Assembly (NCBI GenBank): GCA_934101425.1
Contig: CAKOQQ010000005.1
Location: forward strand, 1-64,000
Direction of reading: 5' to 3'
DNA from: an uncultured Bacilli bacterium
GTDB lineage: Bacteria > Bacillota_I > Bacilli_A > RF39 > UBA660
DNA: 64,000 nucleotides
Part shown: piece by piece, positions 32,396 to 40,983 of the stretch
How the letters are laid out: every line of letters starts with the position of its first letter
How positions within the stretch are numbered: position 1 is the stretch's first letter
Program-made: the position numbers and the translations under genes
Notes under the pieces: generated by a model
What the model was told of the DNA's origin: nothing
What the model saw: the letters and a program-made list of their open reading frames with translations, nothing else
The model's database searches: none

Positions 32396-33160
32396 TTATT
32401 TAAATTCCATCATAGCATTAACTACTCTTTTTACATTACTTTCATTAAATGGTTTATTTAAAACATCTACTACACTATATGCAAATGCTCTATCAGTAGT
32501 TTCTTTACTATCATCACCAGTAATAATTGCAACTGGTACTTTATCAAATAAATTATTATCTCTAAAGAAATTTAATACAGCAAAACCATCTACATTTGGC
32601 ATATTAAGATCAAGTAATAAACCAATTAGATTTTCATTGTTGCTAACCATAGTAATAGCTTCATTACCATCTTTTGCAGATAATACTTCAAATTCATTAT
32701 TAAATATCTTTTTAATAATATTTCTAATAATATCAGAATCATCAACAACTAATAATTTTTTTAAATTAGGATTTGATACTACTTCTTCTTCAACTACTTT
32801 AGTACCATCATTATAATAAGTAGCTAATTTAATAATTCTATTTGCTTCAGATATTAATTCATCAAAATGTTCTAAAACAAATCCATAATTACCAGCTTTA
32901 CTTTGTAATTCATGAGCATAAGATAATTCAGCTAATTTAGTAAAGCCTAAATATTTAGCATCACTCTTTAGTGAATGAACTAAAATAGCATAATTATTCA
33001 TATCTCCTACTTCTTTATATTTTTTTAATTCATCTAATTTACCATGTACAGAATTTAAGAAATCTACTATAGTTTCATCATATAATTCCATATCACCAAA
33101 TATTTCTAAACTTGCATTTACATCTACACCATTATTTATTAATATATTTATATCTTTCAT
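32396..33160 (-). CDS. Hpt-REC phosphorelay protein
   Basis: The roughly 254-aa protein has an N-terminal histidine phosphotransfer domain (phospho-His in AILVHSLKSDAKYLG, about residue 62) and a C-terminal receiver (LLVVDDSD, phospho-Asp in LLLDLNMPNVDGF, AIITGDDS and the Lys in NKPF). There is no DNA-binding output. The hybrid kinase gene lies directly upstream, so the two form a His-Asp-His-Asp relay. An alternative ATG lies at 33169. Confidence 0.9.
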   Translation of the reverse strand: MKDINILINNGVDVNASLEIFGDMELYDETIVDFLNSVHGKLDELKKYKEVGDMNNYAILVHSLKSDAKYLGFTKLAELSYAHELQSKAGNYGFVLEHFDELISEANRIIKLATYYNDGTKVVEEEVVSNPNLKKLLVVDDSDIIRNIIKKIFNNEFEVLSAKDGNEAITMVSNNENLIGLLLDLNMPNVDGFAVLNFFRDNNLFDKVPVAIITGDDSKETTDRAFAYSVVDVLNKPFNESNVKRVVNAMMEFK

Positions 33161-33197
33161 ATTTACCATCCATTCTATTATTATTATACAATAAATT

Positions 33198-35012
33198 CTA
33201 TTTTTTGTTTAGATATTTGTAAACAACTCTGTAAAGTTCTACTTTTTCTATTGGTTTAGATAAATAATCATCAAAACCACATTCTAAATATTTTTCTTTC
33301 ATACCAGCTATGGCATTTGCTGTAAGTGCTACTGTAGGTATATTAAATCCATTTATTTCTTTTAATTTTCTTAATGTTTCTACACCACTCATTTTAGGCA
33401 TCATATCATCAAGGAATATTAAATCATATTTTTCACCACTATTAATTTTATTTAATGCATCAAATCCTGAAGTAACACTATCTGTTTGTACATTATAATT
33501 TTGTAGTAATCTAATTGCCACTTTAATATTAATTAAATTATCATCAACTACAAGTACTCTTTTATCATTTAAATCTAAATCTTCAAAAACATTAATAGTA
33601 TTTTCAAGTTCACTAACTTCTTTATTTACAATTCTTTGATCTATAGCAACTGTAAACTTTGAACCTTTACCATATACACTTTGACATACTATTTTACCAT
33701 GCATAAGTTCTACTAATTTTTTAGTTATAGCAAGACCTAAACCAGTACCTTCTACTGTAGTATTTTTTTCTTCAAAACGTTCAAATTTAGTAAATAATTT
33801 ATTTATATTTTCTTCTTTTATACCAATTCCACTATCTTCTACTGAAATAATAAGTCTGCATATATCATTTTGTATTACAGAATTAACTTTAAATTCTATA
33901 AAACCTTGTTTAGTATATTTAGCAGCATTAGTAAGTATATTTAAAATAATTTGTTTTACTCTAGTATAGTCTCCATAAAGTATTGGTGGAACAGTAGGAT
34001 CAATACTAATTCTAAAATCAATTGGTTTTTCACCTATTCTAACTTTAGTTAAACTAATTAAATCATTAAATATTTTTTTAGGTTGATATTCATTATTGAT
34101 AATTTCTAACTTATTAGCTTCTATCTTTGATATATCAAGTATACCATTAACTATTTCAAGTAAGCTTTCAGAAGCTGATATTATATCATCTACTTCCTCT
34201 TTTACATTATCAGGTAAATCCTCTTCTTTTAATGCTTCACTAAAACCTACTATAGCATTTAATGGTGTTCTTATTTCATGACTCATACTACTTAAAAAAT
34301 CAGTTTTAGCTTTATTAGCTTTTTCTGCTTGTTCTTTTGCAATATTAAGCTCATTTATTAATTTAACATCTGGATTTTCAATTGTAAAAAACATTATTAC
34401 TATTACAAAAGTTTCCATATAAGTCATAAGTAATACTTGCGGAAAAAAGAATTGTATTACAGTTGCAATAGTACCAATAAGTAAAAACGAAAATATTGGC
34501 AAATATTTTTTATCCCCTAATTTTCTTATATTCATAAGCATCATTACTATTATTAATAAAATATCTATAGTAGAAATTAAATATGTAAATGTAACGCTAG
34601 ATCCTTTAGTATATCTTTCTGTCATTGCTTCATTCATAACTGGAATTACATTTAATGCATATACAGCAATAATTTCTATAATGAGTAGTAACCTAAGCGC
34701 TTTTTTTATCTTTTTTGTTTTTTCACTTTCAAAAGATATAGTATGAACATAAGATAAGAATATTCCTATCCATACTATTAAATACACTAAATATGTTTTA
34801 TATATTATATCACTAACAATAGGATAATCTTTATATATAAAAGTTGCTAATGAACATAATATTTCAATAATAAGTCCCACTAAATTACTAGTTATTAATA
34901 ATGAATATATTCTAGTTTCTTCATTTTTTATATGCCCTTTTTTAAAAAATACTATTAATAATAATATATTAAAGGGAATTGCACACAAAGGAAAAAATAT
35001 TCCACTTCCCAT
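33198..35012 (-). CDS. membrane hybrid histidine kinase
   Basis: The roughly 604-aa protein has seven or eight membrane segments in residues 1-220, HisKA (SSMSHEIRTPLNAIVGF), HATPase (EDSGIGIKEENINKLF, GTGLGLAI) and a C-terminal receiver (FLDDMMPKMSGVETL, ALTANAIAG). It should autophosphorylate on the H-box His in response to a membrane signal and pass phosphate to its receiver and then to the Hpt-REC protein encoded next. The start at 35012 follows AGGTGAT; the upstream ATGs at 35027 and 35051 lack it. Confidence 0.92.
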   Translation of the reverse strand: MGSGIFFPLCAIPFNILLLIVFFKKGHIKNEETRIYSLLITSNLVGLIIEILCSLATFIYKDYPIVSDIIYKTYLVYLIVWIGIFLSYVHTISFESEKTKKIKKALRLLLIIEIIAVYALNVIPVMNEAMTERYTKGSSVTFTYLISTIDILLIIVMMLMNIRKLGDKKYLPIFSFLLIGTIATVIQFFFPQVLLMTYMETFVIVIMFFTIENPDVKLINELNIAKEQAEKANKAKTDFLSSMSHEIRTPLNAIVGFSEALKEEDLPDNVKEEVDDIISASESLLEIVNGILDISKIEANKLEIINNEYQPKKIFNDLISLTKVRIGEKPIDFRISIDPTVPPILYGDYTRVKQIILNILTNAAKYTKQGFIEFKVNSVIQNDICRLIISVEDSGIGIKEENINKLFTKFERFEEKNTTVEGTGLGLAITKKLVELMHGKIVCQSVYGKGSKFTVAIDQRIVNKEVSELENTINVFEDLDLNDKRVLVVDDNLINIKVAIRLLQNYNVQTDSVTSGFDALNKINSGEKYDLIFLDDMMPKMSGVETLRKLKEINGFNIPTVALTANAIAGMKEKYLECGFDDYLSKPIEKVELYRVVYKYLNKK

Positions 35013-35049
35013 ACCATCACCTACCATATATAGTATAACATATATAAAC

Positions 35050-35081
35050 AAAAAAAGTATATGTTATTTTTTAACATATAC
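35050..35081 (-). terminator. terminator after the acyl-CoA synthetase-like gene
   Basis: Minus strand GTATATGTTA / TAACATATAC with a 5-nt loop and seven T, at the stop at 35064. Confidence 0.85.
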
Positions 35082-36809
35082 CTTTGGTTTTTCTATTTCT
35101 TTTAATGCATCTTCTTCAAGTGATGTATAATCTATTTTTTCTGTACCCTTTTTTCTAGGTAACTCACTTACAAATTCTATATAAGTTGGTATTTCATATT
35201 CTTTTAATTGTTCTGTATCCCCATTTGAAAATTCTACTGGTTCTTTACAACGAGCTAATATTTCTTCTTTCATAGTAGTTATATCTGCATTAGATTCTAA
35301 AACGATATAAGCTTTATTAACATATAATTTATCTTTATCTGGTACTTTTACTATAGCGCAATCTAGTACATTTGGAAATTTAGAAATGATATTTTGTATT
35401 CTATCTAAATATACTTTATTTAATGTAGACATTATATAAAATCTTGATTGTCTACCAGTTATAGTAAAATATCCATCTTCTGTAACAAATCCCATCGTAC
35501 CAGTTTTAAAATATGTTTTACCATTTCTTTCAAATTTCGCTTCACTAGTTAAGTCAGGACGTTTATAATATTCCTTAAATACATGCTTACCTGATACACA
35601 AAGAAGTCCTTCTTCACCATATTTTAATTCTTCCATAGTTTCTGGGTCAACTATCATTGCATCAGTACCAGCTAGTATTTTACCAGCTGTTTCAGGTTTA
35701 ATTTCAATTCCAACTGGATTAGTACCACAAGATACAGTTTCAGCATTTCCAGAACCATTTCCTATTTCTACAGAAGCATTATGCTTTTTAAAAAATTCTT
35801 GTCCTCTTCTATTATTTTCTGGAGTTAAAAAATCTCCACCTGATATAAATGTTCTTATAAATGATAAATCTTTATTTTCTTCTACATTACGCATAATAAG
35901 TTCTAATAATGCAGGACTTCCAAATATCATATTAGGTTTTTTATCTAAATAATAATTTATAGTATCTAGCCCTATATTTGGTGCTAATATAGCTGTTTTA
36001 CCACTCAATAAAGTCATAAGAGTAGAAGTTGCAAATCCATATGGGTAAGTAAATGGTACACATACTAAAGTTCTTTTATCACTAATGTTTCTTATATTAC
36101 TTGAATTTTTTAAATATGTTCCAGCATATAATATATTTTCATTCGTAAGTACAACTGATTTAGGTTTTCCTGTAGTTCCACTTGTAAATAAAATTAGTGA
36201 ATCTTCTTTTATACCATGTTTACGTTCAAATTCCTTCTTTTGAAATTTAGATAAATTCCCTAAATAATTAAAGTCAATTGTATCATCACTTAAAGTATCA
36301 TATCCACCAAATAAATCTAGTGAATTAACTTTGCTTTTTCTTAATGTAATAATATGTCTTACATTAGTATTTCTTTTTGTTTTTATATTTTCCTCTTTTG
36401 TTTTATCAAAATTAATAAACACTGGTGAAGAAAATAAATTTAAATATTCATATATTTCTTCTTCTGGTTCAAAAGAATTTAAAAATGTAGTTATAGCTCC
36501 TATTCTATTACAAGCTAAAAATGTTGCTACTGCTTGATAAAAATTGGGCATTGATACAGTTACAATATCTTTTTCTTTAACTCCTAATTCTTTAAGTGCT
36601 AATGAAATAGTTACTGCATCATCAAGTAATTTATTATAATCGGCACTTAAATCCAAGCAGTCGATAGCTTCTCTGCCCCTATAAAAAGTACTTAAAACCT
36701 TTATTGTTTCAAATATATTCATATTTGGTACAAATGGATTTCTTTCTAAATATTTTTTATCCTTATTCTGTGGTTTGTCAATTGATAAATATCCAGTATT
36801 TTTCCCCAT
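35064..36809 (-). CDS. divergent acyl-CoA synthetase (AMP-forming superfamily)
   Basis: The 581-aa adenylating enzyme has the P-loop-like LILFTSGTTGKPKSVVLTNE, the acyl-site region EIGNGSGNAETVSCGTNP, and GRQSRFYIMSTLNKVYLDRI in the hinge. Two deviations stand out: the YRTGD hinge motif reads FKTGTMG (Asp to Thr) and the following lysine motif is altered. The C-terminal catalytic Lys may be in KKGTEKIDY. It probably activates a carboxylic acid as acyl-AMP, but substrate and full activity are uncertain. The gene stands alone. Confidence 0.85.
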   Translation of the reverse strand: MGKNTGYLSIDKPQNKDKKYLERNPFVPNMNIFETIKVLSTFYRGREAIDCLDLSADYNKLLDDAVTISLALKELGVKEKDIVTVSMPNFYQAVATFLACNRIGAITTFLNSFEPEEEIYEYLNLFSSPVFINFDKTKEENIKTKRNTNVRHIITLRKSKVNSLDLFGGYDTLSDDTIDFNYLGNLSKFQKKEFERKHGIKEDSLILFTSGTTGKPKSVVLTNENILYAGTYLKNSSNIRNISDKRTLVCVPFTYPYGFATSTLMTLLSGKTAILAPNIGLDTINYYLDKKPNMIFGSPALLELIMRNVEENKDLSFIRTFISGGDFLTPENNRRGQEFFKKHNASVEIGNGSGNAETVSCGTNPVGIEIKPETAGKILAGTDAMIVDPETMEELKYGEEGLLCVSGKHVFKEYYKRPDLTSEAKFERNGKTYFKTGTMGFVTEDGYFTITGRQSRFYIMSTLNKVYLDRIQNIISKFPNVLDCAIVKVPDKDKLYVNKAYIVLESNADITTMKEEILARCKEPVEFSNGDTEQLKEYEIPTYIEFVSELPRKKGTEKIDYTSLEEDALKEIEKPKVYVKK

Positions 36810-36868
36810 ATTATTCCCCCTCTTTTTTTATGCTGTTATAATAACATTTTTTTCTTTATTTGTCAAAA

Positions 36869-36891
36869 TAAAAGAACCTATAGTTCTTTTA
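36869..36891 (-). terminator. terminator after asnA
   Basis: Stem AAAAGAAC / GTTCTTTT with a 5-nt loop, overlapping the asnA stop at 36878. Confidence 0.75.
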
Positions 36892-37825
36892 TTTCTTTTA
36901 AACTGATTGGCCAACTAGAAGCTTGTACTTCTCTAATATCTTTTTTTCCTAAAATAAGCATAAGTACTCTTGATACACCTATTCCACCACCAATTGTATA
37001 TGGAAGTGTTTTATCTAGTATTTTTTTATGATACACTGTTACTTCTTTTTTAGTCTTCTTTAATTGTTCTAGAAGAGATGATTCATCTACTCTTATACCC
37101 ATAGAAGATATTTCTACTACATCATCTATTACTTTATCATATATAAGAATATCCCCATCTAAACTCCAATCATCATAGTCTGGACTTCTTAAATCATGTG
37201 GTATTCCTGATAATAATTTATCACCTATTCCTATTATAAATACAGCTTTATACTTTTTTGTAATTAATTTTTCTCTTTCTTTAGGTGTTTTATCAGGATA
37301 CATAGTTTCTAATTCTTGTGTAGTTATAAATGTAATAGTTTTTGGTAAATCAAGAGTTAAAAATGGATACTTCTTTTTCATATAAACTAAAGTACTTCTA
37401 AATGCTTTATAAATACTTCTTACTGTTTCTTTTAGGTATGATATTGTTCTATCACTCTTTAGAATAACTTTTTCCCAGTCCCATTGTTCTACATATAATG
37501 AGTGAACAGCATCTATAGTTTCATCTTTTCTTATCGCTTTCATATCAGTATATAATCCAGTATATGGCATAAATGAGTATTTATATAAAGCTTCTCTTTT
37601 CCATTTTGCAAGTGAATGAACTATTTCAAACTTTGTATCATCGCTTATAAAAGATACAGCTTCTTCAGTTCCACTTAAATCATCTTGAAGCCCAGAAGAA
37701 CTTTTTACAAATAATGGACAAGGTACTTTCATTATAGATAATCTAGATTCTAGTTCATGTTCAAACTTTCTTTTTATTTCACCAATCATTTTTAATGTTT
37801 CTAAATATGTTAATTCTTTTTTCAT
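36878..37825 (-). CDS. asnA: aspartate-ammonia ligase (asparagine synthetase A)
   Basis: The 315-aa protein is AsnA: SSSGLQDDLSGTEEAVSF, EIVHSLAKWKREALY, GLYTDMKAIRKDE, SLYVEQWDWEKVI, and the class II aaRS-like GGGIGVSRVLMLILGKKDI near the C terminus. It makes asparagine from aspartate, ammonia and ATP. It is preceded by a T-box leader (37961-38216), a mini-ORF with Asn codons (37912-37938) and several hairpins, so expression should respond to Asn charging. Confidence 0.96.
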   Translation of the reverse strand: MKKELTYLETLKMIGEIKRKFEHELESRLSIMKVPCPLFVKSSSGLQDDLSGTEEAVSFISDDTKFEIVHSLAKWKREALYKYSFMPYTGLYTDMKAIRKDETIDAVHSLYVEQWDWEKVILKSDRTISYLKETVRSIYKAFRSTLVYMKKKYPFLTLDLPKTITFITTQELETMYPDKTPKEREKLITKKYKAVFIIGIGDKLLSGIPHDLRSPDYDDWSLDGDILIYDKVIDDVVEISSMGIRVDESSLLEQLKKTKKEVTVYHKKILDKTLPYTIGGGIGVSRVLMLILGKKDIREVQASSWPISLKEIKEL

Positions 37826-37840
37826 TTTATTTCCTTCTTT

Positions 37841-37911
37841 CTTAATTATTTTTTTAATTAAGATATTGTAGGTCTATCTTTAAATAGACTAAAATGAAAT
37901 TTTAATCTATT
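37841..37911 (-). promoter_or_regulatory. alternative hairpins between the leader ORF and asnA
   Basis: Three hairpins on the minus strand: A, 37883-37911 (AATAGATTAAAAT / ATTTTAGTCTATT with one mismatch); B, 37872-37889 (GTCTAT / ATAGAC); C, 37841-37862 (CTTAATTA / TAATTAAG) directly before the asnA ribosome site. A and B share 37883-37889, so they exclude each other. None is followed by a proper T-run. Confidence 0.45.
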
Positions 37912-37938
37912 TTAAGTTATATTATTATCTTCTTTCAT
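37912..37938 (-). CDS. eight-codon leader ORF MKEDNNIT
   Basis: Downstream of the T-box terminator an AAGGAG ribosome site (37947-37952) stands 8 nt before an ATG, giving MKEDNNIT and a TAA. Two adjacent Asn codons (AAT AAT) follow an Asp codon, in a gene leader for Asn synthesis. Its stop abuts hairpin A. It could act as an attenuation-type leader peptide; chance is possible because AAT is very common in this DNA. Confidence 0.45.
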   Translation of the reverse strand: MKEDNNIT

Positions 37939-37960
37939 ATTACCAACTCCTTAATATATA

Positions 37961-38216
37961 AAAATACCCGTATCATCCTACAAATAAGGACGAATACGGG
38001 TATCCGCGGTGCCACCTTAAATTATTATTATATTTAATAATCACTTCATACTCTAACAAGTACTATAGATATAACGGTCTATCCCGAACTAGCCTACTAT
38101 TATTTCGGTAGTTAGCTCAGAGGTGTTCTTTCACTAAATATTTATTGTTAGTTCACACTATACCTAACTCACTTTAATAAATAATAAAGTTACTTTTCCT
38201 CGTCAACGCACCTATA
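37961..38216 (-). promoter_or_regulatory. T-box riboswitch of asnA
   Basis: The conserved T-box element AAGGTGGCACCGCGG lies at 38004-38018 (minus strand) and is followed by a terminator stem ATACCCGTAT / ATACGGGTAT extended by TCGTCC / GGATGA (37964-38003) and a T-run. Upstream is a roughly 190-nt structured stem I region, with AAC triplets that would fit an Asn specifier; I cannot fix which one is read. Binding of uncharged tRNA-Asn should switch the terminator to the antiterminator and turn on asnA. Confidence 0.95.
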
Positions 38217-38244
38217 CTATATAACTTTTTTTATTATTTGTCAA
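38216..38244 (-). promoter_or_regulatory. promoter of the asnA T-box transcript
   Basis: Minus strand TTGACA (38239-38244), 17-nt spacer, TATAGT (38216-38221): a near-consensus housekeeping promoter. Confidence 0.8.
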
Positions 38245-38251
38245 ATACTTT

Positions 38252-39316
38252 TTATATTTGATATCTTGACACATTAAGAATTATACCTATACTAGTATAT
38301 AAAATAAGGAGTGATGAACCACCATAACTTAAAAAAGGAAGAGTAACCCCGGTAACAGGAATAAGCCCTACTACTACCATTAAATTAAGAATTGTTTGAA
38401 AAGAAATCCAAAATGTTATACCAAATACTAAGTATTTACTAAATAAATCTTTTGATTTAAGGGCAATATTTATAGATGATATTATTATAGTTAAAAATAA
38501 AATAGATACTATAACAATACCTAAAAAACCAAATTCTTCACTTATAATAGCGAATATAAAATCAGTTTGTGGTTCTGGTAAATAGAAATGTTTTTGTACC
38601 GAATTACCAAGACCTAAACCAAAAAGTCCCCCTGGCCCTATTGCATAAAGTGATTGTATTATTTGAAATCCACTACCAAGTGGATCACTCCACGGATTTA
38701 AAAATGATAATATTCTCTTTAATCTATATGGAGCTATTAAAATAAGAATAGTTATTCCAATAACTCCTAATAATCCTATTCTTATAAAAAAACTAATCTT
38801 CATACCAGATATAAAAAGTAATGATACTACTATCATAATAAGTACCATACCAGTACCAAAATCTGGTTGTAACATTATAAGTCCAAATAAGAATAAACCC
38901 AAAAATAATATAGGTAATCTAGAATTTTTATTTTCACTTAAATATTTAGATGCAAATATTATAATGGCTAATTTAGCAAATTCTGAAGGTTGAATACCAA
39001 ATCCCCCTATACCAAACCAACTTCTAGAACCATTTCTTACAGTCCCTATTCCTGGTATTATTACTAGAATAAGCATAATAATAACTATTAAAATAAATAC
39101 TTTAGAGTATTTATATAATATCTTATAATCTATTTTACTTACTACATACATACTTATTAAAGATAATATAAAGAATATTCCTTGATTTATTAAATACTTA
39201 TATGGATTATTAAATTTATATTCTGCCCAAACGTATGAAGATGATGTGATCATCACTAATCCAAAAATAGTAATAATTATAACACTAAACATAAGAGTAT
39301 AATCTACTTTTTTCAT
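38252..39316 (-). CDS. SEDS-family peptidoglycan polymerase (FtsW/RodA/SpoVE)
   Basis: The 354-aa protein has about ten membrane segments and the SEDS motifs: GIQPSEFAKLAIIIF, LMLQPDFGTGMVLI-like segment (MLQPDFGTGM), LYAIGPGGLFGLGLGNS with PEPQTDFIFAIISEEFGF and VVGLIPVTGVTLPFLSYGGSS. It polymerises lipid II into glycan strands with a cognate class B PBP. It starts inside the mraY stop (ATGA overlap), the arrangement of a dcw-like cluster and typical of FtsW, though SpoVE or RodA cannot be excluded. Confidence 0.92.
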   Translation of the reverse strand: MKKVDYTLMFSVIIITIFGLVMITSSSYVWAEYKFNNPYKYLINQGIFFILSLISMYVVSKIDYKILYKYSKVFILIVIIMLILVIIPGIGTVRNGSRSWFGIGGFGIQPSEFAKLAIIIFASKYLSENKNSRLPILFLGLFLFGLIMLQPDFGTGMVLIMIVVSLLFISGMKISFFIRIGLLGVIGITILILIAPYRLKRILSFLNPWSDPLGSGFQIIQSLYAIGPGGLFGLGLGNSVQKHFYLPEPQTDFIFAIISEEFGFLGIVIVSILFLTIIISSINIALKSKDLFSKYLVFGITFWISFQTILNLMVVVGLIPVTGVTLPFLSYGGSSLLILYTSIGIILNVSRYQI

Positions 39317-40302
39317 AACCATACTCCATATACTATAGCTATCATAGAACAAATAAATCCAACTATCCAAAATAGTTTAACTATATCTCTTTCAGTATAT
39401 CCCCATTTTTCAAAACTATGATGAATTGGTGCCATAGGAAATATTCTTTTTTTAGTTAATTTATAATAGTATCTTTGTAATATAACACTAAGCATTTCTA
39501 TAACAAATACAAGACCTATTACAATTAGTAATAATTCATGTCTCGTTAATATAGCAATACTTGCAAGTGTTGCACCAAGAGAAAGTGAACCAGTGTCTCC
39601 CATAAATATGCGAGCAGGATTAACATTATAAACTAAGAAACCTAATATACTACCCACTAATATAAATATGAAAATAGCTATATCAGAATAACCTAGTAAC
39701 CAATCAGTATTCCAAGTAATTATTCCAAATGTAGATAAAGCTATAATAGATAACCCAGCAGATAGTCCATCTAATCCATCTGTAATATTTACAGCATTAG
39801 ATGAAGCAATAAGACAAAGTAATATAAATAAACCATATAAGAAACCTATATCAAGTTTTATATGAAAGGCATGTATCCATAATAAAGATTCGTTATCAGC
39901 TAGATTAAATAAGTAGAAGAATACTAAAGCTACTATAGTTTGTAAAAATAACTTAGATGACTCAGATAACCCTTTATTATTATTTCTTTTTATAATTAAG
40001 TAGTCATCAAGAAAACCTATAAATGCATAACCAATAAATACAAAAAATATTATTAGTAAATTATAACTAAAACTAATTTTACCAGTAAAATAAAATAATA
40101 TTGTAGTAATAATAGTTGGAATTATAAATATAAATCCACCCATAGTAGGAGTATGTTCTTTATTTTTATGTTCTCTTATTAAATATATATTTAGTCTTTG
40201 ATAAGCTTTTTCTTTTAAATAAGGTATTAGTATCATTCCAATAAGTAAACTAAATAAGAAACCTATCATAACTGCTAAAACTGATTTAGTCATAATGAGC
40301 AT
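39313..40302 (-). CDS. mraY: phospho-MurNAc-pentapeptide translocase MraY
   Basis: The 329-aa, ten-helix protein has the MraY motifs KEHTPTMGGFIFI, FIGFLDDYLI, NAVNITDGLDGLSAGL, GFLVYNVNPARIFMGDTGSLSLG and PIHHSFEKWG. It makes lipid I from UDP-MurNAc-pentapeptide and undecaprenyl phosphate. Start at 40302 is supported by GGTGAT. It is coupled to the following ftsW-like gene; no murD, murG or ftsZ is in view. Confidence 0.96.
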   Translation of the reverse strand: MLIMTKSVLAVMIGFLFSLLIGMILIPYLKEKAYQRLNIYLIREHKNKEHTPTMGGFIFIIPTIITTILFYFTGKISFSYNLLIIFFVFIGYAFIGFLDDYLIIKRNNNKGLSESSKLFLQTIVALVFFYLFNLADNESLLWIHAFHIKLDIGFLYGLFILLCLIASSNAVNITDGLDGLSAGLSIIALSTFGIITWNTDWLLGYSDIAIFIFILVGSILGFLVYNVNPARIFMGDTGSLSLGATLASIAILTRHELLLIVIGLVFVIEMLSVILQRYYYKLTKKRIFPMAPIHHSFEKWGYTERDIVKLFWIVGFICSMIAIVYGVWL

Positions 40303-40368
40303 ATTATCACCTACTTTAGTATATTTACTAAATAGATAAATTATGATATCTTAATACTAGGATGATAC

Positions 40369-40983
40369 ATGAAAAAAATATTTAAATTATTATCTATTAC
40401 TATATTGTCAGCTTTAATAATAGGATGTGCTAAAAAAGAAAGTTATAATTTTAACGGTAAAACTTATAAAAACTTAAAAGATATTAGCTAAAATGAAATT
40501 ATAGAATATGCAAAAATACCGGCATTTTTATACACTGAAAAAGATTACTCTACATTCACAGATGATGACATAGCTCCTTTTGCAGCTTATAAATTACTTA
40601 TGAACAATGATACTGCAACCAGTGAAGAAATACAAGAACTAGTAAAAAATTATTTTGGAAAAGATAATTATAAATTACAAGCGAAAGAATATTTAATTGA
40701 TAGTGAACTTTATGACTATATAGACCATAAAGTTATTATTTCAGAAACAAATGAAACATATAAATCAAATCTTGGTGGTAGAGGTCTTGATAATCCTATA
40801 AATTTTTTACCAAAAGTAACTATTACAGATGATAAAGTAACTATAGATTACATATATGGTAATCAAGGAAAAAAACTAACAGATGTAGAATCTATTATAG
40901 GTTATACTAAAATGGAATTTAAGTATAATGGTAATTCATTAGTATTAGATAAAATAACTTACAAAGAAAACAAGGAAAATTAA
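40369..40983 (+). pseudogene. lipoprotein gene broken by one in-frame TAA
   Basis: A lipoprotein start (MKKIFKLLSITILSALIIGCAKKESY, lipobox LIIGC) runs from ATG 40369 to a TAA at 40489-40491 after AGC. The same frame then continues open, without another stop, to 40983 and encodes a coherent 160-residue domain (from NEIIEYAKIPAF to KENKEN). The frame and coding character are kept on both sides, so this is a single point nonsense change, a natural readthrough site, or a sequencing error. A downstream ATG at 40600 would give a 127-aa fragment without the signal. No domain recognised. Confidence 0.75.

Noticed and set aside
37872..37911. Classical terminator after the MKEDNNIT leader
   Set aside because: Neither hairpin A nor B is followed by a run of T on the minus strand, so a transcription-termination role is not supported; translational or pausing roles remain possible.
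38241..38261. Intrinsic terminator after the ftsW-like gene
   Set aside because: TCAAATA/TATTTGA forms a weak A-T hairpin with no T-run, and it overlaps the -35 of the asnA T-box promoter.
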